64,000 nt of DNA from RI-153 sp041391225 (GCA_041391225.1 JAWKOL010000013.1:62001-126000), one strand, 5' to 3'; positions 1 through 12,499 are shown, numbered from the stretch's first letter. Numbers and translations: made by a program. Notes: generated by a model from the sequence alone, not told the origin.

Positions 1-1
1 T

Positions 2-109
2 CTGGCCCTAGCAGAATTCGAGCGATGTCAATTCTGGACGGCAGACAAGCGGTTGTTCAACGCTGTGCGCGCAGAGCTTGATTGGGTTCGCTGGCTGGGA
101 GAACTGTGA
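2..109 (+). CDS. PIN-domain protein, C-terminal fragment
   Basis: The window opens inside this gene and only the last 35 codons are visible, ending at TGA 107-109. The fragment contains WTADKRLFNAV followed by a Trp/Leu-rich end (VRWLGEL). This matches the C-terminal part of PIN-domain (VapC-like) ribonucleases, where a conserved Asp in a WTAD-type motif completes the metal site and a final strand closes the fold. The role as a toxin nuclease of a type II toxin-antitoxin pair is family knowledge. The antitoxin, which would normally lie upstream, is outside the window. A strong terminator follows 12 bases after the stop. Identity rests on a short stretch, so confidence is moderate. Confidence 0.6.
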   Translation: MALAEFERCQFWTADKRLFNAVRAELDWVRWLGEL

Positions 110-121
110 CAGAGCAGCGTA

Positions 122-157
122 GACCCGCCGGGTTTTCTGAAACCCGGCGGGTCTTTT
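122..157 (+). terminator. Rho-independent terminator after the PIN gene
   Basis: A perfect 14-bp stem (GACCCGCCGGGTTT at 122-135 with its complement at 140-153) closes a TCTG loop and runs into TTTT. The opposite strand has no T-run, so it acts on plus-strand transcripts. Confidence 0.9.
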
Positions 158-160
158 CGA

Positions 161-3100
161 TCAGCGTAGAATCGCAGGCAGGTAGATATTCTCTTCGCTG
201 CTCACCTGCCCCGTGGTAAAGGACCACACATAGTCCGCCCCCAACGCATTCCCGCCAGATCGGTGACACCCTGCCCCATGCTGACAACATATCGCGTGTC
301 CATGACCAGCGCGCTGCGCAGGACGATTTCGATGCGGTCGCCGATGGCATCATAGTTGACGCTGATGGGCAGCACAGCGCCGCCTTCGGCGCGCACGCTC
401 ACCGTCTGCGTCGTCACCGTGGATGGCGCCAGCGGTTCGGAGACGTGGGCCAGGATCACGGGCGTGAGGCGGCGCCGCCCGTGTCGGTGAAGGCAGGCGT
501 GGCGCTGACCGCAGACAGGTTTGCGCTGTCGGCAGGCTGCGTCCACGTCACCGTGGGCGGTGTGACATCGCCCGACCAGGGATCGACCTGGATCACGATT
601 TCACCGGGCAGGCTCTGGGTGACGGCGTTGGTGACGCGGAAGGTGAAGCGATCCTGTCCGCTGAAACCGGCGCGCGAGGTGTAGGTGAGGTTGGGCGGCG
701 ATCCTGTCAACGCCGTAGATCGGTTCGTCCACCAGCGCATAGGACACCGTGGCGCCGCCGCATCCTTGCCGGTGAGGACGACGGCAAGCGACTGCCCCGA
801 CTCAACGGTCAGCGACTGCGGATCGGCCACCAGCGCCTGGATCGTGTTGACCACAGCGTTGGTGGGCGTCACCTCGGGTACGCTGGGGAAGTAGACCGTG
901 GCCTGGTTGCGGATCACCGTACCGCTGGGTAGGTTGTTTTTGAGTTTGGCCGTCACGGTGACTGCGCCCTCGGAGCCGATTTCGCCCTTGGGGGCCAGTT
1001 CACCCACATTCCAACTGATCAGGCGGCTTTCGGGATAGAAAGTGCCATCGCCAGTCAACACCACCGACGCCGGATCAAAGTGCTCGCTCAGTTCGTCCGC
1101 CACGAAGACGCCGAAGGCTGTGCCGCCGCCCTCGTTCTCGTAGGTGACGGTGTAGGTGACGGTCTGCCCTGGCAGCAGCTCGCCCACCGGGCCATATTTG
1201 GCGTTGGGATCACGGGCGATGCGCACACTGGTACGGTTGCAGTCGGCGCCGGAAGCGTTGCAGTCGACGCAGCCCTGATCTTCCACACATTTGGTGCCGA
1301 AGGCGCAGGTGACGACCTCGGGCAGCGGTGCGTAGCGTCCACCCAGGCAGCGCAGCACCTTGTAGTTGGGGACATCGAGCAGGTGGTAGATGTTCCACAG
1401 GCTTTGATCGCAGGTGCGCTTGTCCGCGGTGCAGAGGTGACTGTCGGGGTTGTCCGCGCAGTCGGAACCGCAGCGCAGCGTGTCCACCGCCTCGCCCACA
1501 CCGGGCAGGCCCGAGACGGTACCGCCGCACTTGGCGCAGGCGTCGGGGTTGCCGGTGTTCTTGCAGATGTAACAATCGTTGGCGTTGAGCAGGCTGCCGA
1601 TGGCCTTGATCTTGTTGGCGACCAACCAGCCGGAGCAGGTTTTCCACAATGCAGTTGAAGAAGCACGCCCCTCGTCGAGGACCTGCATCTCGGCCAGCGA
1701 AAGCTCAGTTGCCCCGGCCCAGCTCCCCCAGTAATCGACGTTGCCGGAGGCCAGATCGCGGACGTAGCCGCCGGTAGCCGTGCGCACACCGAAACTGTCG
1801 GGCGTGTAGATAGACGCTTGCACGCGGCTGCCTTGACGCAGCAGGTACATGACTATGGCGCGGTCGAAGTCGATCAACGTGATCTGGCGGATCAGCGCGC
1901 CGCTATTGGTCTGCTTTTCCACGGCGTCGACGAACTGATAGCCCTGGGTTAGCGCATCCTGGTAGATGGTCTCCAGATCGGGATAGGATTGGCGATCCTG
2001 TTCGACCTGGGCAGCGGAAAGATCCGTGCTGCCAGTGAACGATCTCGGCGTATAGGACAGATACGGCGCCGGATCGAGGGGACAGTCTTCGATGTTTGTG
2101 GCCAGGAGCAGGCCCATCGCCTCGTCTTGCAGGTTGTCGGGCAGGCCCCAGAAGAAACGCACATCCACCGAAATCACGCCGCCTTCGCCCGATGGCACGT
2201 CGCCCAGTTGCCAGAAAGCTTGATGCTTCTCGGGCCAGTAGATGCCGCCGTCGGTGCTGTTGAGGTATTCGGCGCTAAAGGGCAGCACCAGCACAGCCAC
2301 GGCGCTTTCGATGGTTCGTGTGGTGAGGTTGGCGTAGGACAGGTTGTAGGTGTGCGCTGCCCTGGGCTGACGCGGCCCGGCCCCACAGCCACGAAGAGCA
2401 GATCGCCGGTGAGCAGGCCGTTCTTGGGCGCAGGCTGCCAGGGCGTGTACTTCACGTAGTCGCTGACGCGATCCCCGGTGGCCGATGGATTGGTGGTGGT
2501 GTGGCGGGCCGGACGGCGATCCCCAGTAGTTGTCCACAGCGTCGGTGACGGTGCTGTTGTCGACGTGCTGGACGCCGTAATTGCCGTTGCCGAAGATGGC
2601 GTTGTTGCGCAGCGTGGGCGCCGCGCCGCCGGTGACGTAGACACCTTCTTCGCTATTCTGCAGGATCACGCTGTTTGTGATCCAGCCGGTGGCCCCTGCG
2701 CCGAAGCCCACGCCGTCGCGATTCTGCACAAACTGATTGGCGTAGATCTGCGGCGCTGCGCCCTCAACGGTTAGCCCGCGATCCCCCGAAAACGAGGATA
2801 CACTGTTGCGAAGCAGCGCGTCGCTGGTGTTGATGTAGATCTGCTCGGCGAACCAATTGCCACCGTAGCGCACGATGACGTTGTCCAGCACGCTGCCGCG
2901 GCTGCCAGCACTGAGACGGATCGAACTCCAATCGTTGGCCGCAGGGGAGGTGGCGCTGCCGTCGTCGTTGGTGTCGCCGCCCACAGCGTCGTCGATGTAC
3001 GAGGTGAAGACGATGGGCGTGTCCCCCGTCCCCGAGGCGTCGGCGATCAGCGTGCCGTTGACCCACAATTCGTCGGTGCTGTTGCGGAACTTCATCACCG

Positions 3101-5090
3101 TGCCGGGCGTGAGCGTCAACTGCGCACCCTCGTTCACCGTCAGGTCACCGTTGACGAGGAAGGGGAAGGCGTCGTCCCCGTCCCAGGTGACCGTTCCCGT
3201 GATCGTGCCGTCCACTTGCAGGCCGTTGTACTGGTTGCCCACGCCGCTGTTCCCCGACAGCACAACCGAATCGGCGTTGTTTTCCAGGTCGGCATAGGCC
3301 GCGGCCAGCCCGTTGTTCTCGAAGCGCAGGTTGGTCAACGATGCGGGCAGCGTGTTCTCGAACTGGATGCCGTACTCGCCCGAATGCGAAATCGTGCTGT
3401 TGCGCAGCGTCACCGCGCGGGTGGCGACGTGGATATTTTCGTTGTACCAGTTGCCGCCGTAGCGCACGATGACGTTGTCCAGCACGCTACCGCTGCTGCT
3501 TGGCGTGAAGCGGATCGAACTCCAATCGTTGGCCGCAGGGGAGGTGGCGCTGCCGTCGTCGTTGGTGTCGCCGCCCACAGCGTCGTCGATGTACGAGGTG
3601 AAGACGATGGGCGTGTCCCCCGTCCCCGAGGCGTCGGCGATCAGCGTGCCGTTGACCCACAGTTCGTCGGTGCTGTTGCGGAACTTCATCACCGTGCCGG
3701 GCGTGAGCGTCAACTGCGCACCCTCGTTCACCGTCAGGTCACCGTTGACGAGGAAGGGGAAGGCGTCGTCCCCGTCCCATGTGACCGTTCCCGTGATCGT
3801 GCCGTCCACTTGCAGGCCGTTGTACTGGTTGCCCACGCCGCTGTTCCCCGACAGCACAACCGAATCGGCGTTGTTTTCCAGGTCGGCATAGGCCGCGCAG
3901 CCCGTTGTTCTCGAAGCGCAGGTTGGTCAGCGACGCGGGCAGCGTGTTCTCGAACTGGATGCCGTACTCGCCCGAATGCGAAATCGTGCTGTTGCGCAGC
4001 GTCACCGCGGGTGGCGACGTGGACGTTTTCGTTGTACCAGTTGCCGCCGTAGCGCACGATGACGTTGTCCAGCACGCTGCCGCTGCTGCTTGGCGTGAAG
4101 CGGATCGAACTCCAATCGTTGGCCGCAGGGGAGGTGGCGCTGCCGTCGTCGTTGGTGTCGCCGCCCACAGCGTCGTCGATGTACGAGGTGAAGACGATGG
4201 GCGTGTCCCCGTCCCCGAGGCGTCGGCGATCAGCGTGCCGTTGACCCACAGTTCGTCGGTGCTGTTGCGGAACTTCATCACCGTGCCGGGCGTGAGCGTC
4301 AACTGCGCACCCTCGTTCACCGTCAGGTCACCGTTGACGAGGAAGGGGAAGGCGTTGTCCCCGTCCCATGTGACCGTTCCCGTGATCGTGCCGTCCACTT
4401 GCAGGCCGTTGTACTGGTTGCCCACGCCGCTGTTCCCCGACAGCACAACCGAATCGGCGTTGTTTTCCAGGTCGGCATAGGCCGCACAGCGCCGTTGTTC
4501 TCGAAGCGTAGGTTGGTCAGCGACGCGGGCAGCGTGTTCTCGAACTGAATGCCGTACTCGCCCGAATGCGAAATCGTGCTGTTGCGCAGCGTCACCGCGC
4601 GGGTGGCGACGTGACGTTTTCGTTGTACCAGTTGCCGCCGTAGCGCACAATGACGTTGTCCAGCACGCTGCCGCTGCTGCTTGGCGTGAAGCGAATCGAA
4701 CTCCAGTCGTTGGGCGCGGGGAGCCGTCCCCGGTGGCGCCGCCAACGGTGTGATCGTCTATCGACGTGAAGTAGATGGGGAGCCACCCGAAGCATCGGCG
4801 ATCAGCGTACCGTTGACCCAAAGCTCGTCGGTGCCGCTGTCGAATTTGACCACGACGCCGGGTTGGATCGTCAACGTAACACCGGCTTCGACAGTAACGT
4901 CATCTGTGACGATGTAGGGGCTGTTGGCAAGCGTCCAGGTGGTATTGGTGGTGATGGGGCCGCTGACATTGGTGGCGGCCCAGAGCGGTGGGGAAGCAGA
5001 GAGCGCAAAGAGCAGCAAGAACACAAGCGTCAGGACGAACCCTCGCGTGGATTGCGCGCACAGGTGAACTGCTGCGGTGAGGAGCCACAT
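161..5090 (-). CDS. Secreted parallel beta-helix / Ig-like repeat surface protein (frameshifted in this sequence)
   Basis: A large exported protein of about 1,640 residues. The start at 5090 is chosen because AAGGAGG lies four bases upstream; it opens a signal peptide with a hydrophobic core (LTLVFLLLFAL) and an Ala-rich cleavage site. Repeated modules of about 198 residues follow, rich in NGTLIADASG-, NVIVRYGG- and TLRNSTI-type strands typical of right-handed beta-helix proteins. Next come a Cys-rich segment, a DUF11-like segment (PGQTVTYTVTYENEG) and a C-terminal Ig-like domain. The protein ends ENIYLPAILR, reached only after restoring one G near 247. At least ten 1-2 base breaks are inferred (near 247, 475, 690-760, 2370, 2505, 3895, 4010, 4215, 4490, 4615 and 4720-4785). 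Function is probably adhesion or surface structure; substrate unknown. A decayed pseudogene is the alternative, less likely because intact sister repeats lack the indels. Confidence 0.75.
2875..4800 (-). repeat. Tandem ~594-bp (198-codon) repeats inside the beta-helix gene
   Basis: The same coding block recurs about every 594 bp. For example GTGCTGTTGCGG recurs at about 3076, 3670 and 4259, the last interval being short by 5 bases. Copies are nearly identical at DNA level, with a more diverged copy beyond 4660. Base losses in the copies between 3.89 and 4.79 kb cause most frameshifts of this gene, so copy number and sequence here may be assembly-sensitive. Confidence 0.85.
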
Positions 5091-5274
5091 CGATCCTCCT
5101 TCTAGATTGGGTGAATCTTGAATAGAGTTTTGCCTGAAATGGATGCTGATGTGGAATTTCATGACCACTTACATCGCAGTATAGCCCTTTCGCGGACGGA
5201 TCTCAAGGAACTTGGCAGCAACGGGTGTAATTCAAATTCGGGGCAAACAGTGCCGGGCACTGTGGCTAGCGCAA

Positions 5275-5395
5275 AACTCGCAACGGGATTGAAATCCCGC
5301 CCTGACACAGAAAAGCGCCCTCAGGCGCTGCAGAATTTCTCCCAGTCGCTGAGGCGACTTCTCGGTGTCAGCAGAGGGTTTCAACCCTACATAAA
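5275..5395. repeat. Structured intergenic repeat with nested hairpins
   Basis: This gap between two minus-strand genes holds a self-complementary block. It contains a CGGGATT/AATCCCG stem near 5283, an outer CTGACAC...GTGTCAG pair, two internal hairpins (AGCGCC-CTCA-GGCGCT and AGTCGC-TGAG-GCGACT) and AGGGTTTCAACCCT near 5378. The layout resembles REP/IS200-type palindromic elements. No ORF is credible here. Confidence 0.6.
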
Positions 5396-5431
5396 GGCGA
5401 TATTCTCTATGAAATGTCTGTTGCCGCCACC

Positions 5432-5463
5432 AAAAAGCGCCCGGCGCATCTCGCGCCGGGCGC
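5432..5463 (-). terminator. Terminator of the alpha-2-macroglobulin gene
   Basis: A perfect 11-bp GC stem (GCGCCCGGCGC at 5437-5447 with its complement at 5453-5463, five-base loop) is followed on the minus strand by TTTTT. It sits 22 bases after the stop of the preceding minus-strand gene. Confidence 0.9.
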
Positions 5464-5484
5464 AATCTCCTAATCCTTCAATCT

Positions 5485-8400
5485 CTACTCCCCAATCTCC
5501 ACAACCACCCGATCCGTCCCGCTACGCCCGAACACCTCTGGCGAGTACATCTCTTCCGCCTTGGCGGGCGGGGCGATGAATTCGCCGGGCGTGGTGGCGC
5601 GGGCGACGTAGGTGTACTCGTAGACGCCGTCCCACAGCAGCGAGGTGAAGGCTTCAGCGCGCTGATCACGCAGATTCTGATGCTCGTACCAGGGACCCCA
5701 CCACCACCAGCCATAGCGATTCTGAGTGCTGGGATCGCTCTGCGGGATGTCGCCGACCACGGCCAGGGCCGGATTGAGCGCCTCGAAGCCCGCGGGCAGC
5801 GGATCGATCAGCGCCACGTGGTAGCGTCGCGACGGGGCCACCATCGTCACGCGGATGCGGACGCGGGTGCCGGCTTTGACGTGCCACGTGCCGTCCTCGT
5901 CCTGGCGCACGTCGGCGGGATCGTCTACGGCCTCGTAGGTGCGCAGCACGGTGAAGCCGTGATCCGCCGGATCGAGCGAGAGATCGGTGGGGGCGTAGCG
6001 CATGCCCAGGCGATAGTAGAGCCGTCCGTCGCCCTCTTTTTGCAGGATCAGCGGCACGGTGCCGTCCGACGCTGCTTGCTCGCGGCTGTCCTGGACGATC
6101 TGCATGGGGATGTCCAGATTGACGGTGTCGGTGGAGCGGCCGCGGAACTCCTGGCTGCCGGCGTACTGATCCCCGAGCCAGACTCGGGCCACGAAGTCGG
6201 GTGTCTGCGCTTCGTAGCGGTTGAAGTAGCCGTCCAGCGCCAGCAGCACCCACATGTTCTCCTGGGTGCTGCGCCAGCGTCCTCGATCGCGGTGGTTGAG
6301 CAGGCCGCGCACCAGTTTGGGGATCAGATCGCTGTCGGGCTGATCGGCCATGAGCGCTTCGAGGAGGACGGCGTCGGTGCGGCGGTTGGAATGGAGCAGC
6401 AGGTACTCGCCGTCGTCGTAGCCATCAACGAAGTTGGCTGCGCCCGCTGTCTCGCTGACCCGGTTGTTGAGGTAGCGGCGGATCTGGTCGATCTGCCCCT
6501 GCGATGCCCCGTCACCGGTGATCGTGTAGAGCAGCCAGCCGATGCTTTCCAGCGACAGGTTGTCCAGGCCGCGGACGTCGATGAGTTGCCGCGCCTTGAC
6601 GGTGTCCACATCGTTGAGCAGCTTGCGCACGTAGAGCGAGTAGGCCACCAGGCTGTCCTTGGTGCGCTGGCTGTACCAGCCGGGGATATAGCTCTCGATG
6701 TTGCGCAGGTGGTTGAGCGAGCGGCTGATCATGTCCTCGGGGACAGCGTAGTCCTTCAGCCGCGCCCGGGCCAGGGCGTGCGCCACGTGGACGCTGTAGT
6801 ACGGCCAGATTTCGCCGCCCTGTCGCCAGATTGGGAAGCCGCCATTGGACGCTTGCAACGTCTGCAAGGTTTGGATGTCCGCGGCCATGAAGGTGTTGAT
6901 CTCTTCAGCCGAAGGCAGGCCGGGCGCGTCGAAGGCGGTGAGCACGTCGCGCAGCGCCGCCACACCGATGATGCGCGAGGCGATCTGCTCGGAGCAGTAG
7001 AAGGGATAGTCGACCAGGTAGATGTAGGCGTCGGTGAGGGCCTGCACCGCGGTGGACGACATCGAGACTTCCAGCCCGCCGTAGATCGGGATCACGTTGT
7101 CGGGCGGGAGGACGGGTTGTAGCACCGAGCCGGTGTCGTCGACCTCACCGTAGACGGCAAAGGCTTCGGTGGTGGCAGGGGTGTAGACGGGCAGAGAGAC
7201 TTCCGCCGCGTCAGAATACCCCCCGCTGACGCCCGCAAGTTGGAAGCGGGCGGTGCCGGCCTTGGCCGTGGTCGTGGGGAAGCGGACTTCCACGCGGTCA
7301 TTGGCGGGGATGGTAACGCGCACGCCGTCCGCTTCGCCGACTTCGACGGACATGGCGCTTTCGGCGGTGAGATCGGCGTTGGTAGCCTGCACCGCCACGT
7401 CCACGGTCATGGGATCGTCGGTCTGATTTTGCAGCACCACAGGCAGTTCGAAGCGATCCCCAAAGTTGAGGAAGCGCGGGGCCGACGGGCGCACCATCAG
7501 CGGCAGCCGCGCCGTGACGTTCGATTCTGCGGAGCCGAAGTACTTGCCATCACCCACAGCCACCACCATCACGCGGTAACGGGTGAGGTTATCGGGGACG
7601 GTGACTTCGACGGCGGCGTTGCCGTCGGCGTCGGTGCTCACTTCGGGGGCGAAGAGCGCCAGCGGATCGAAGTTGCTGCGCACGCGGATCGCCTCGCCCT
7701 GTCCACCTTCGGCGGCGGGCGCTTCGGCTTCGGCGGCCATGTCGAAGGCCATCGATTCTTCGGCGGCAGGCGCTGCGGCGGCCATCGGCATCGCAGTTCC
7801 CCTTGCCATTGTCATCACTTCGGCGCCGTCGCCACCGAAGGCGTCAACGTTGGCGGCAGCTTGGGCCAGCAGATCGGGGTTGATCAACAGCAGGTTCGAG
7901 CGATTGTGGTAGGTGGAGAGTCCGGGGCCGCGCCCGCCATAGAAGACGGCCACGGGATCGGCCAACTCGTAGTTGGTCAACGCCAGGATCGACTCGTCCA
8001 CCACCACCACAGCCAGTTCAGCGTCGGCCACAGGATCGCCGTTGGCGTCTTTCACGTTGACGTCGATGACGGTGTTGCCGCCGGGTTCCAGGCGGTTGGC
8101 CTGCGGCGCGGCAGAGACGGTCAACGTGCGGCTGAGCGGCGGGATCTCCAGGTTCAACTGGCCGGTGGCGTAGGCCGGGCGGCGCGGCAGATCCGAGAGT
8201 TCTTCGCCCTGATCGTTGAGGCGCGGGGCCGAGCCAACCAGATCCACCTGCACGTAGGCGTTGGGCGTGTAGCTGTCGTCGATAGGCACTTGCAGCGTGT
8301 AGGTGGGGCCGTCCATGCTGAAGCGCTCCTGGGTGACAACGCCGTCGCGCAGCAGCGTGAAGAGACCTTCCGCCGGGTAGAATGGCGACTGCACCAGGAT

Positions 8401-11400
8401 CTCGGCGGTGTCGCCGGGCTGGTAGGTCTCGGCGCTGGGGATGAGCTGGGCCTCTTCCTGTTCCACATCGCGGCTGGGCGGGCGCTGTCCACCGCTGACC
8501 CAGCGGGTGAGTTCGGTCTGATTGGCGCGTCCCTGCTCGTCTTCGATGGTGGCGGTGATGCTGATACGTCCGCCCAGATCGAACTTGAAGTTGCAGGTGG
8601 CGAACTCGGCGTTGGGATCGTCGGCATCGGCGGCGTCGGTGGTCTCGACGGCGCAGGTCTGCACGTCTTCTTCCACTTCCTGCCACTGGCCGTTCTTGTA
8701 TTCCCAATCGAGGCGGGCGGCGCGCACACCCACGGCATGGCCCGCCACCGGGTTGCCGTCGATGTCGGTGACAACGACTTCGATGGGCAACAGTTGGCCG
8801 CGTTCCACGAAGTAGCCGGTGGTGCGCAGGCCGACGTAGAGATTGGACGGGTGGACGATCCAACTGCTGCTCGTGCTCCAGCCCTGGCGGTTGACGTCGT
8901 AGACGGTGGCCTGGGCGTCGTAGGCGTAGGGCAGCGGTTTCTGTGGCGTGTCGAAGTCGATGCGCAGGGTGTGTTCACCGGAAGCGTCGGTGCGCGAGTT
9001 GAAGTTGGCAGAGTAGCTGTCGCTGCTGTCGCCGTAGTCGTAGCGCCACCACGGCGTCCACGAGCCGAAGGTGAAGGCGCTCCAGTTGGGCGGCCGATAG
9101 GACGTGGTCGACGCGCTCACGGTCCAGTCGGTCTCCGCGCCGGGGAGCGGGCCGCCGGCGTAGTAGGCCGCTTTGACCGTGGTCACCGCGTGATCGCCCA
9201 CCACGAACGGTCCTTCGTTCACCGAAGAGCTGACCTCAAACTCGGGGCGGCGGAACTCCTGGATCTGGAAGTTGTGGCTGTACCAACCGTCGTAGCTGTT
9301 GGCCAGGACACCACCGGTGATGCGCAGATCGACGCGGGCATAGCCCAGGTTGACGTTTTCGGGCAGGTCGAATTGCAGATCGAAGCCACCCAGCGCGTTG
9401 AGCGACAGCGTCCCTTCGGCCACGCGGTTGCCCTGCGGCTCGTAGACTTCGTAACTCATGGCGCTCGCCCAGTTCGAGTCGAGCAGGGTCACGTCGCCGG
9501 TGGGGCCGGGGGTGATGCCGCGCAGCCAGCCCTTGAGGTGGACAGTTTCGCCGGGTTTGTACATGGCGCGGTCATCGAAGACGAAGTAGCGGGCCTGGGT
9601 GGTCTGCGGCTGCTTGCGCCAACCGTCGTCGTTGCGACCGTAATAGTAGGTGGAATAGGGTTGGAACGCGGCGTCGTTGCCCTGCTGCACGAGGACGAGT
9701 TGGGCGGTGTTGTCCGCGGGCAGCGGCAAGGTGACCACGCCGGTCTCGTCGGTGCGGCCGCTGACGCCGGTAGGCCACAACGTCACCTCGGCGTCGGCCA
9801 CGGGCGGCCGTCGGCCAGGCGATTGGCCCACACGATCATCTCGTCGGCGTCGTGGAAGGCGTCCACGCCGATTTGGGTGACCTGGATAAACTTTTGTGTG
9901 GCGTAGTTGCGGATGCGGTTGGCCTGGTCGCGGTTGAGGATCGACGAAAGCAGGCCGGGATCAGGCTCAATGAGCAGGATCAGGCTACCTGTGCCGTCCA
10001 CCGCATCACTCAGATCGATGGGGGTTTCGCTGAGCGCGTCCGCTTCGCCGCGGATGTCGATCCCGCGCTCAAGGACCAGGTCACCGGGCGGCGGTGGTGC
10101 GTCTTCTCTTCGCCACGAATCGCGCACCCAGGCCAAATAGTCGACGTACTGCTCGGGCGCCACGCGGTACGCTTTCACGTTGACGCGGCCGATGTTCACC
10201 GAGTAGATGCTGTAGACCGGTATCGCCGACGGGTCGAGGACGATGAACGGTCCACCCGGCGCGGTGAGGTAGGGCATGGCCGAGCCGACGCGGAAGGTCA
10301 ACTCTGCCGGTTCGCCCAATTTCTGGCCGTAGATGTCCTGCAAGTCGCCGCTGAGGGTGACGTTGTAGGTGGTGCGGCCTTCGGTGTTGCCGCGGATGCT
10401 GATGTTGTAACCGTAGACGTCGTAATCGACGGCGCTGAGTTCGGGATCGATGGTGATCAGCGCCGGATCGAAGGCGCCCATGTCGATGGGGTTGCTAAAT
10501 TCGATGTTCCAGGGGGTGAAAGGCGGGCATTCGTTGCCACCCCAACCGCACTGAGATCGGGTGACCATGAACGGCCCGTAGGTCTGGAAGCTGAAGCCCT
10601 GAGCGTTGGTTGTGGTCAGCGGACCTTCGGCGGAAGGCGTCCCCGCGCGGAAGCTGACGGAGATGGTCGTGCCTTTGGGCAGATCGCGGGTGGGCTTGAA
10701 GGCGAGCCAGCGACCGTCTTCGGCATTGTTGACGAGCCAGCGCACACTGTTGAGTTCGTCCTCGTCGGCCAGGCGCACGGGGATCGTCTCACTGCCCGCC
10801 GAAAGCTGCACGTATTCGAGCACCGCGCTGGGATCAATACGCTGATCGAAGGAAGCAAAGAGCGTCGGTGAGAGCGGCTGAGCGCCGCCGTTGGGGTAGG
10901 TACGTTGCAGCGTGGGCGGCGGCGTGCGGAAGGTCCACGTCACGGCGTCGGCCAGCGTGTTGCCGTTGATCGAGGTTGTCCCCGCGGGGATGGGGGCCTC
11001 GTATTCGGTGGCCATCGGCAGCCGATCCACGCCCTCGACGTCGGCCTCAAAGAAGAGCGTCTTCGTGCCCACCCAGCGCCAGTGACCTGAGACTGCCGGC
11101 GTCAACTGCACGGGGACGTCGGCGGCGGCCAGTTCTTCGTGGCTGGTGAGCGGGACCATGGCCTGGTTGAAGGTGACACTCATCTGCGGAACGATGGGGA
11201 CATCGCCTTCGGGTGAGTAGCGCAGCACCTCTACGGGCGCGTCATCGGCGACGTCGGGCGCGGCCTGGTCTTCGCTGGGCGGGAAGGGCAGGTCCACTTC
11301 GTTGCCAGGGCGGGGCGGCGGCAGGCTTTCCACGGGCAGGCGGTATTCCTGCTGATCCTCCTCTTCGGCCTGTACAGCGGGCAGGCGGTTGAGGATGGCC

Positions 11401-11645
11401 TGAAGCTGGTCGGCGTCGAGCGGCGTGGTCTCCGCCGTGGGAATGTCCAGCGCGTTGGGGTCGAAGTCGGGCTGTCCTTCGCTGAGACGGAAGGGCGTCG
11501 ACGGGTCGGGCGGTTGGTCTTGCGGATTGCCACTGAAGTACATGTCCCCTCCCGTGTACGCGGTGACAGGCTCACTCGGCCCGCAACTACTGAGGAGCAG
11601 AGCGACCAGCAAAAATAGGTTGATCCAACGTCGATAGGATGGCAT
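5485..11645 (-). CDS. Alpha-2-macroglobulin family lipoprotein with thioester motif
   Basis: A bacterial alpha-2-macroglobulin of about 2,050 residues: a periplasmic or surface protease trap that undergoes bait cleavage and traps proteases through a thioester. The start at 11645 follows AAAGGGGA and gives a lipoprotein signal (LLVALLLSSC). Mid-protein lie macroglobulin-like beta domains and a low-complexity Ala/Met/Glu segment near 7690-7800 that fits the bait region. The thioester motif CSEQ in YPFYCSEQ is at about 6984-6995, and helical TED and receptor-like domains follow. One base is missing near 9805 (GG read as G in the Arg-Pro-Val codons), splitting the gene into 633- and 1448-residue frames that join perfectly in sequence. 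In E. coli-like genomes the homologue sits beside pbpC; no penicillin-binding protein is adjacent here. Family assignment is firm. Confidence 0.92.
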
Positions 11646-11734
11646 GACGATCCCCTTTCCGCAGAATGGAGGCGGTGCGGACAATTGTCCTGTTTGTGGT
11701 TTTCGAGCGGAAGACGGTAGGGGTGACGCGCAGG

Positions 11735-12262
11735 CTACATGCCCACAAAAACGCGCAGTAGAGGCAGGAATCCAGCGCCCATCAAGGCAATGATGACGTG
11801 CTTGATGATTTTGCCGCTAATCACTGTCCCCAAGAAGACGGGCAGCCGTACCCGCATCGCCCCGGCGACGATCCCGGCGAAGTCGAAGATGGGCAGCGGC
11901 AGAATGGCGAAGACAAAGAGGGCGATGGCGGTGTAGCGCGTAGTGAAGTGTCTGACAAAGGGATGGGTGCGATCAGGGGAGATCAGCGCCCGCCCACTGG
12001 CGCCCGCCACGTACCCGCTCAGTTCACCCAGGCCACTACCGATCCCGGCCAGGATACCAAGCAAGACTGGATTGAGCACGCCGCCCATCGAGAAGACGAC
12101 GGCCAACCCCGGCGCCGGGAGAATGACCGTGGCACTCGACAGGAAGCTGATCAGTGTTGCACCCAGGTATCCCCAATGCCCGGCCTGCCGGACCCAACCA
12201 GGATTCAACGCAGCCCAGAAAGATCCGAGCGTGATTGCGATCAACGCCAACACGCTGAGCAC
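11735..12262 (-). CDS. VTT/DedA-like small membrane protein
   Basis: A 175-residue polytopic membrane protein of the VTT (SNARE-associated, TVP38/DedA-like) type. Hydrophobic segments surround the conserved re-entrant signature: LGATLISFLSSATVILPAPG, then GELSGYVAGASGR and a later LPLPIFDFAGIVAGA. Relatives act in lipid or undecaprenyl-phosphate flipping and membrane homeostasis; the substrate here is unknown. The start shown is GTG at 12262. An in-frame leader beginning at ATG 12333 (MDELPAAENTASL) would join it after one indel near 12263, so the true protein is probably about 24 residues longer. It follows the macroglobulin promoter region with a gap of about 90 bases and could be separately transcribed. 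Confidence 0.75.
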   Translation of the reverse strand: MLSVLALIAITLGSFWAALNPGWVRQAGHWGYLGATLISFLSSATVILPAPGLAVVFSMGGVLNPVLLGILAGIGSGLGELSGYVAGASGRALISPDRTHPFVRHFTTRYTAIALFVFAILPLPIFDFAGIVAGAMRVRLPVFLGTVISGKIIKHVIIALMGAGFLPLLRVFVGM

Positions 12263-12499
12263 GCACGCAGGTTGATGTTGAACGGGCCGGATTGCAGGGA
12301 TGCCGTGTTCTCGGCGGCGGGCAGTTCATCCATGTTGGGATCTCCCTACGCGCAGAGGAACGGCGATGGTAGCAAGCATGTCACAAAGTCCAGTCGTTAC
12401 ACAGGACGAACGGGTTGGGGTGTTTGTTCCCAGTTGGTGCAGATTGGTGCGTAACTGGGTATTGTGATGCGATTCGGGCGAGTTGTGTTGTTGGCGCAT

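Noticed and set aside
5275..5300. GATTGAAA-like CRISPR repeat end
   Set aside because: Only one copy is present, with no spacer array and no cas genes in the window.
7240..9906. Long 888-residue plus-strand ORF
   Set aside because: It is His/Gly/Val-rich shadow sequence opposite the alpha-2-macroglobulin gene, with no start context or domain.
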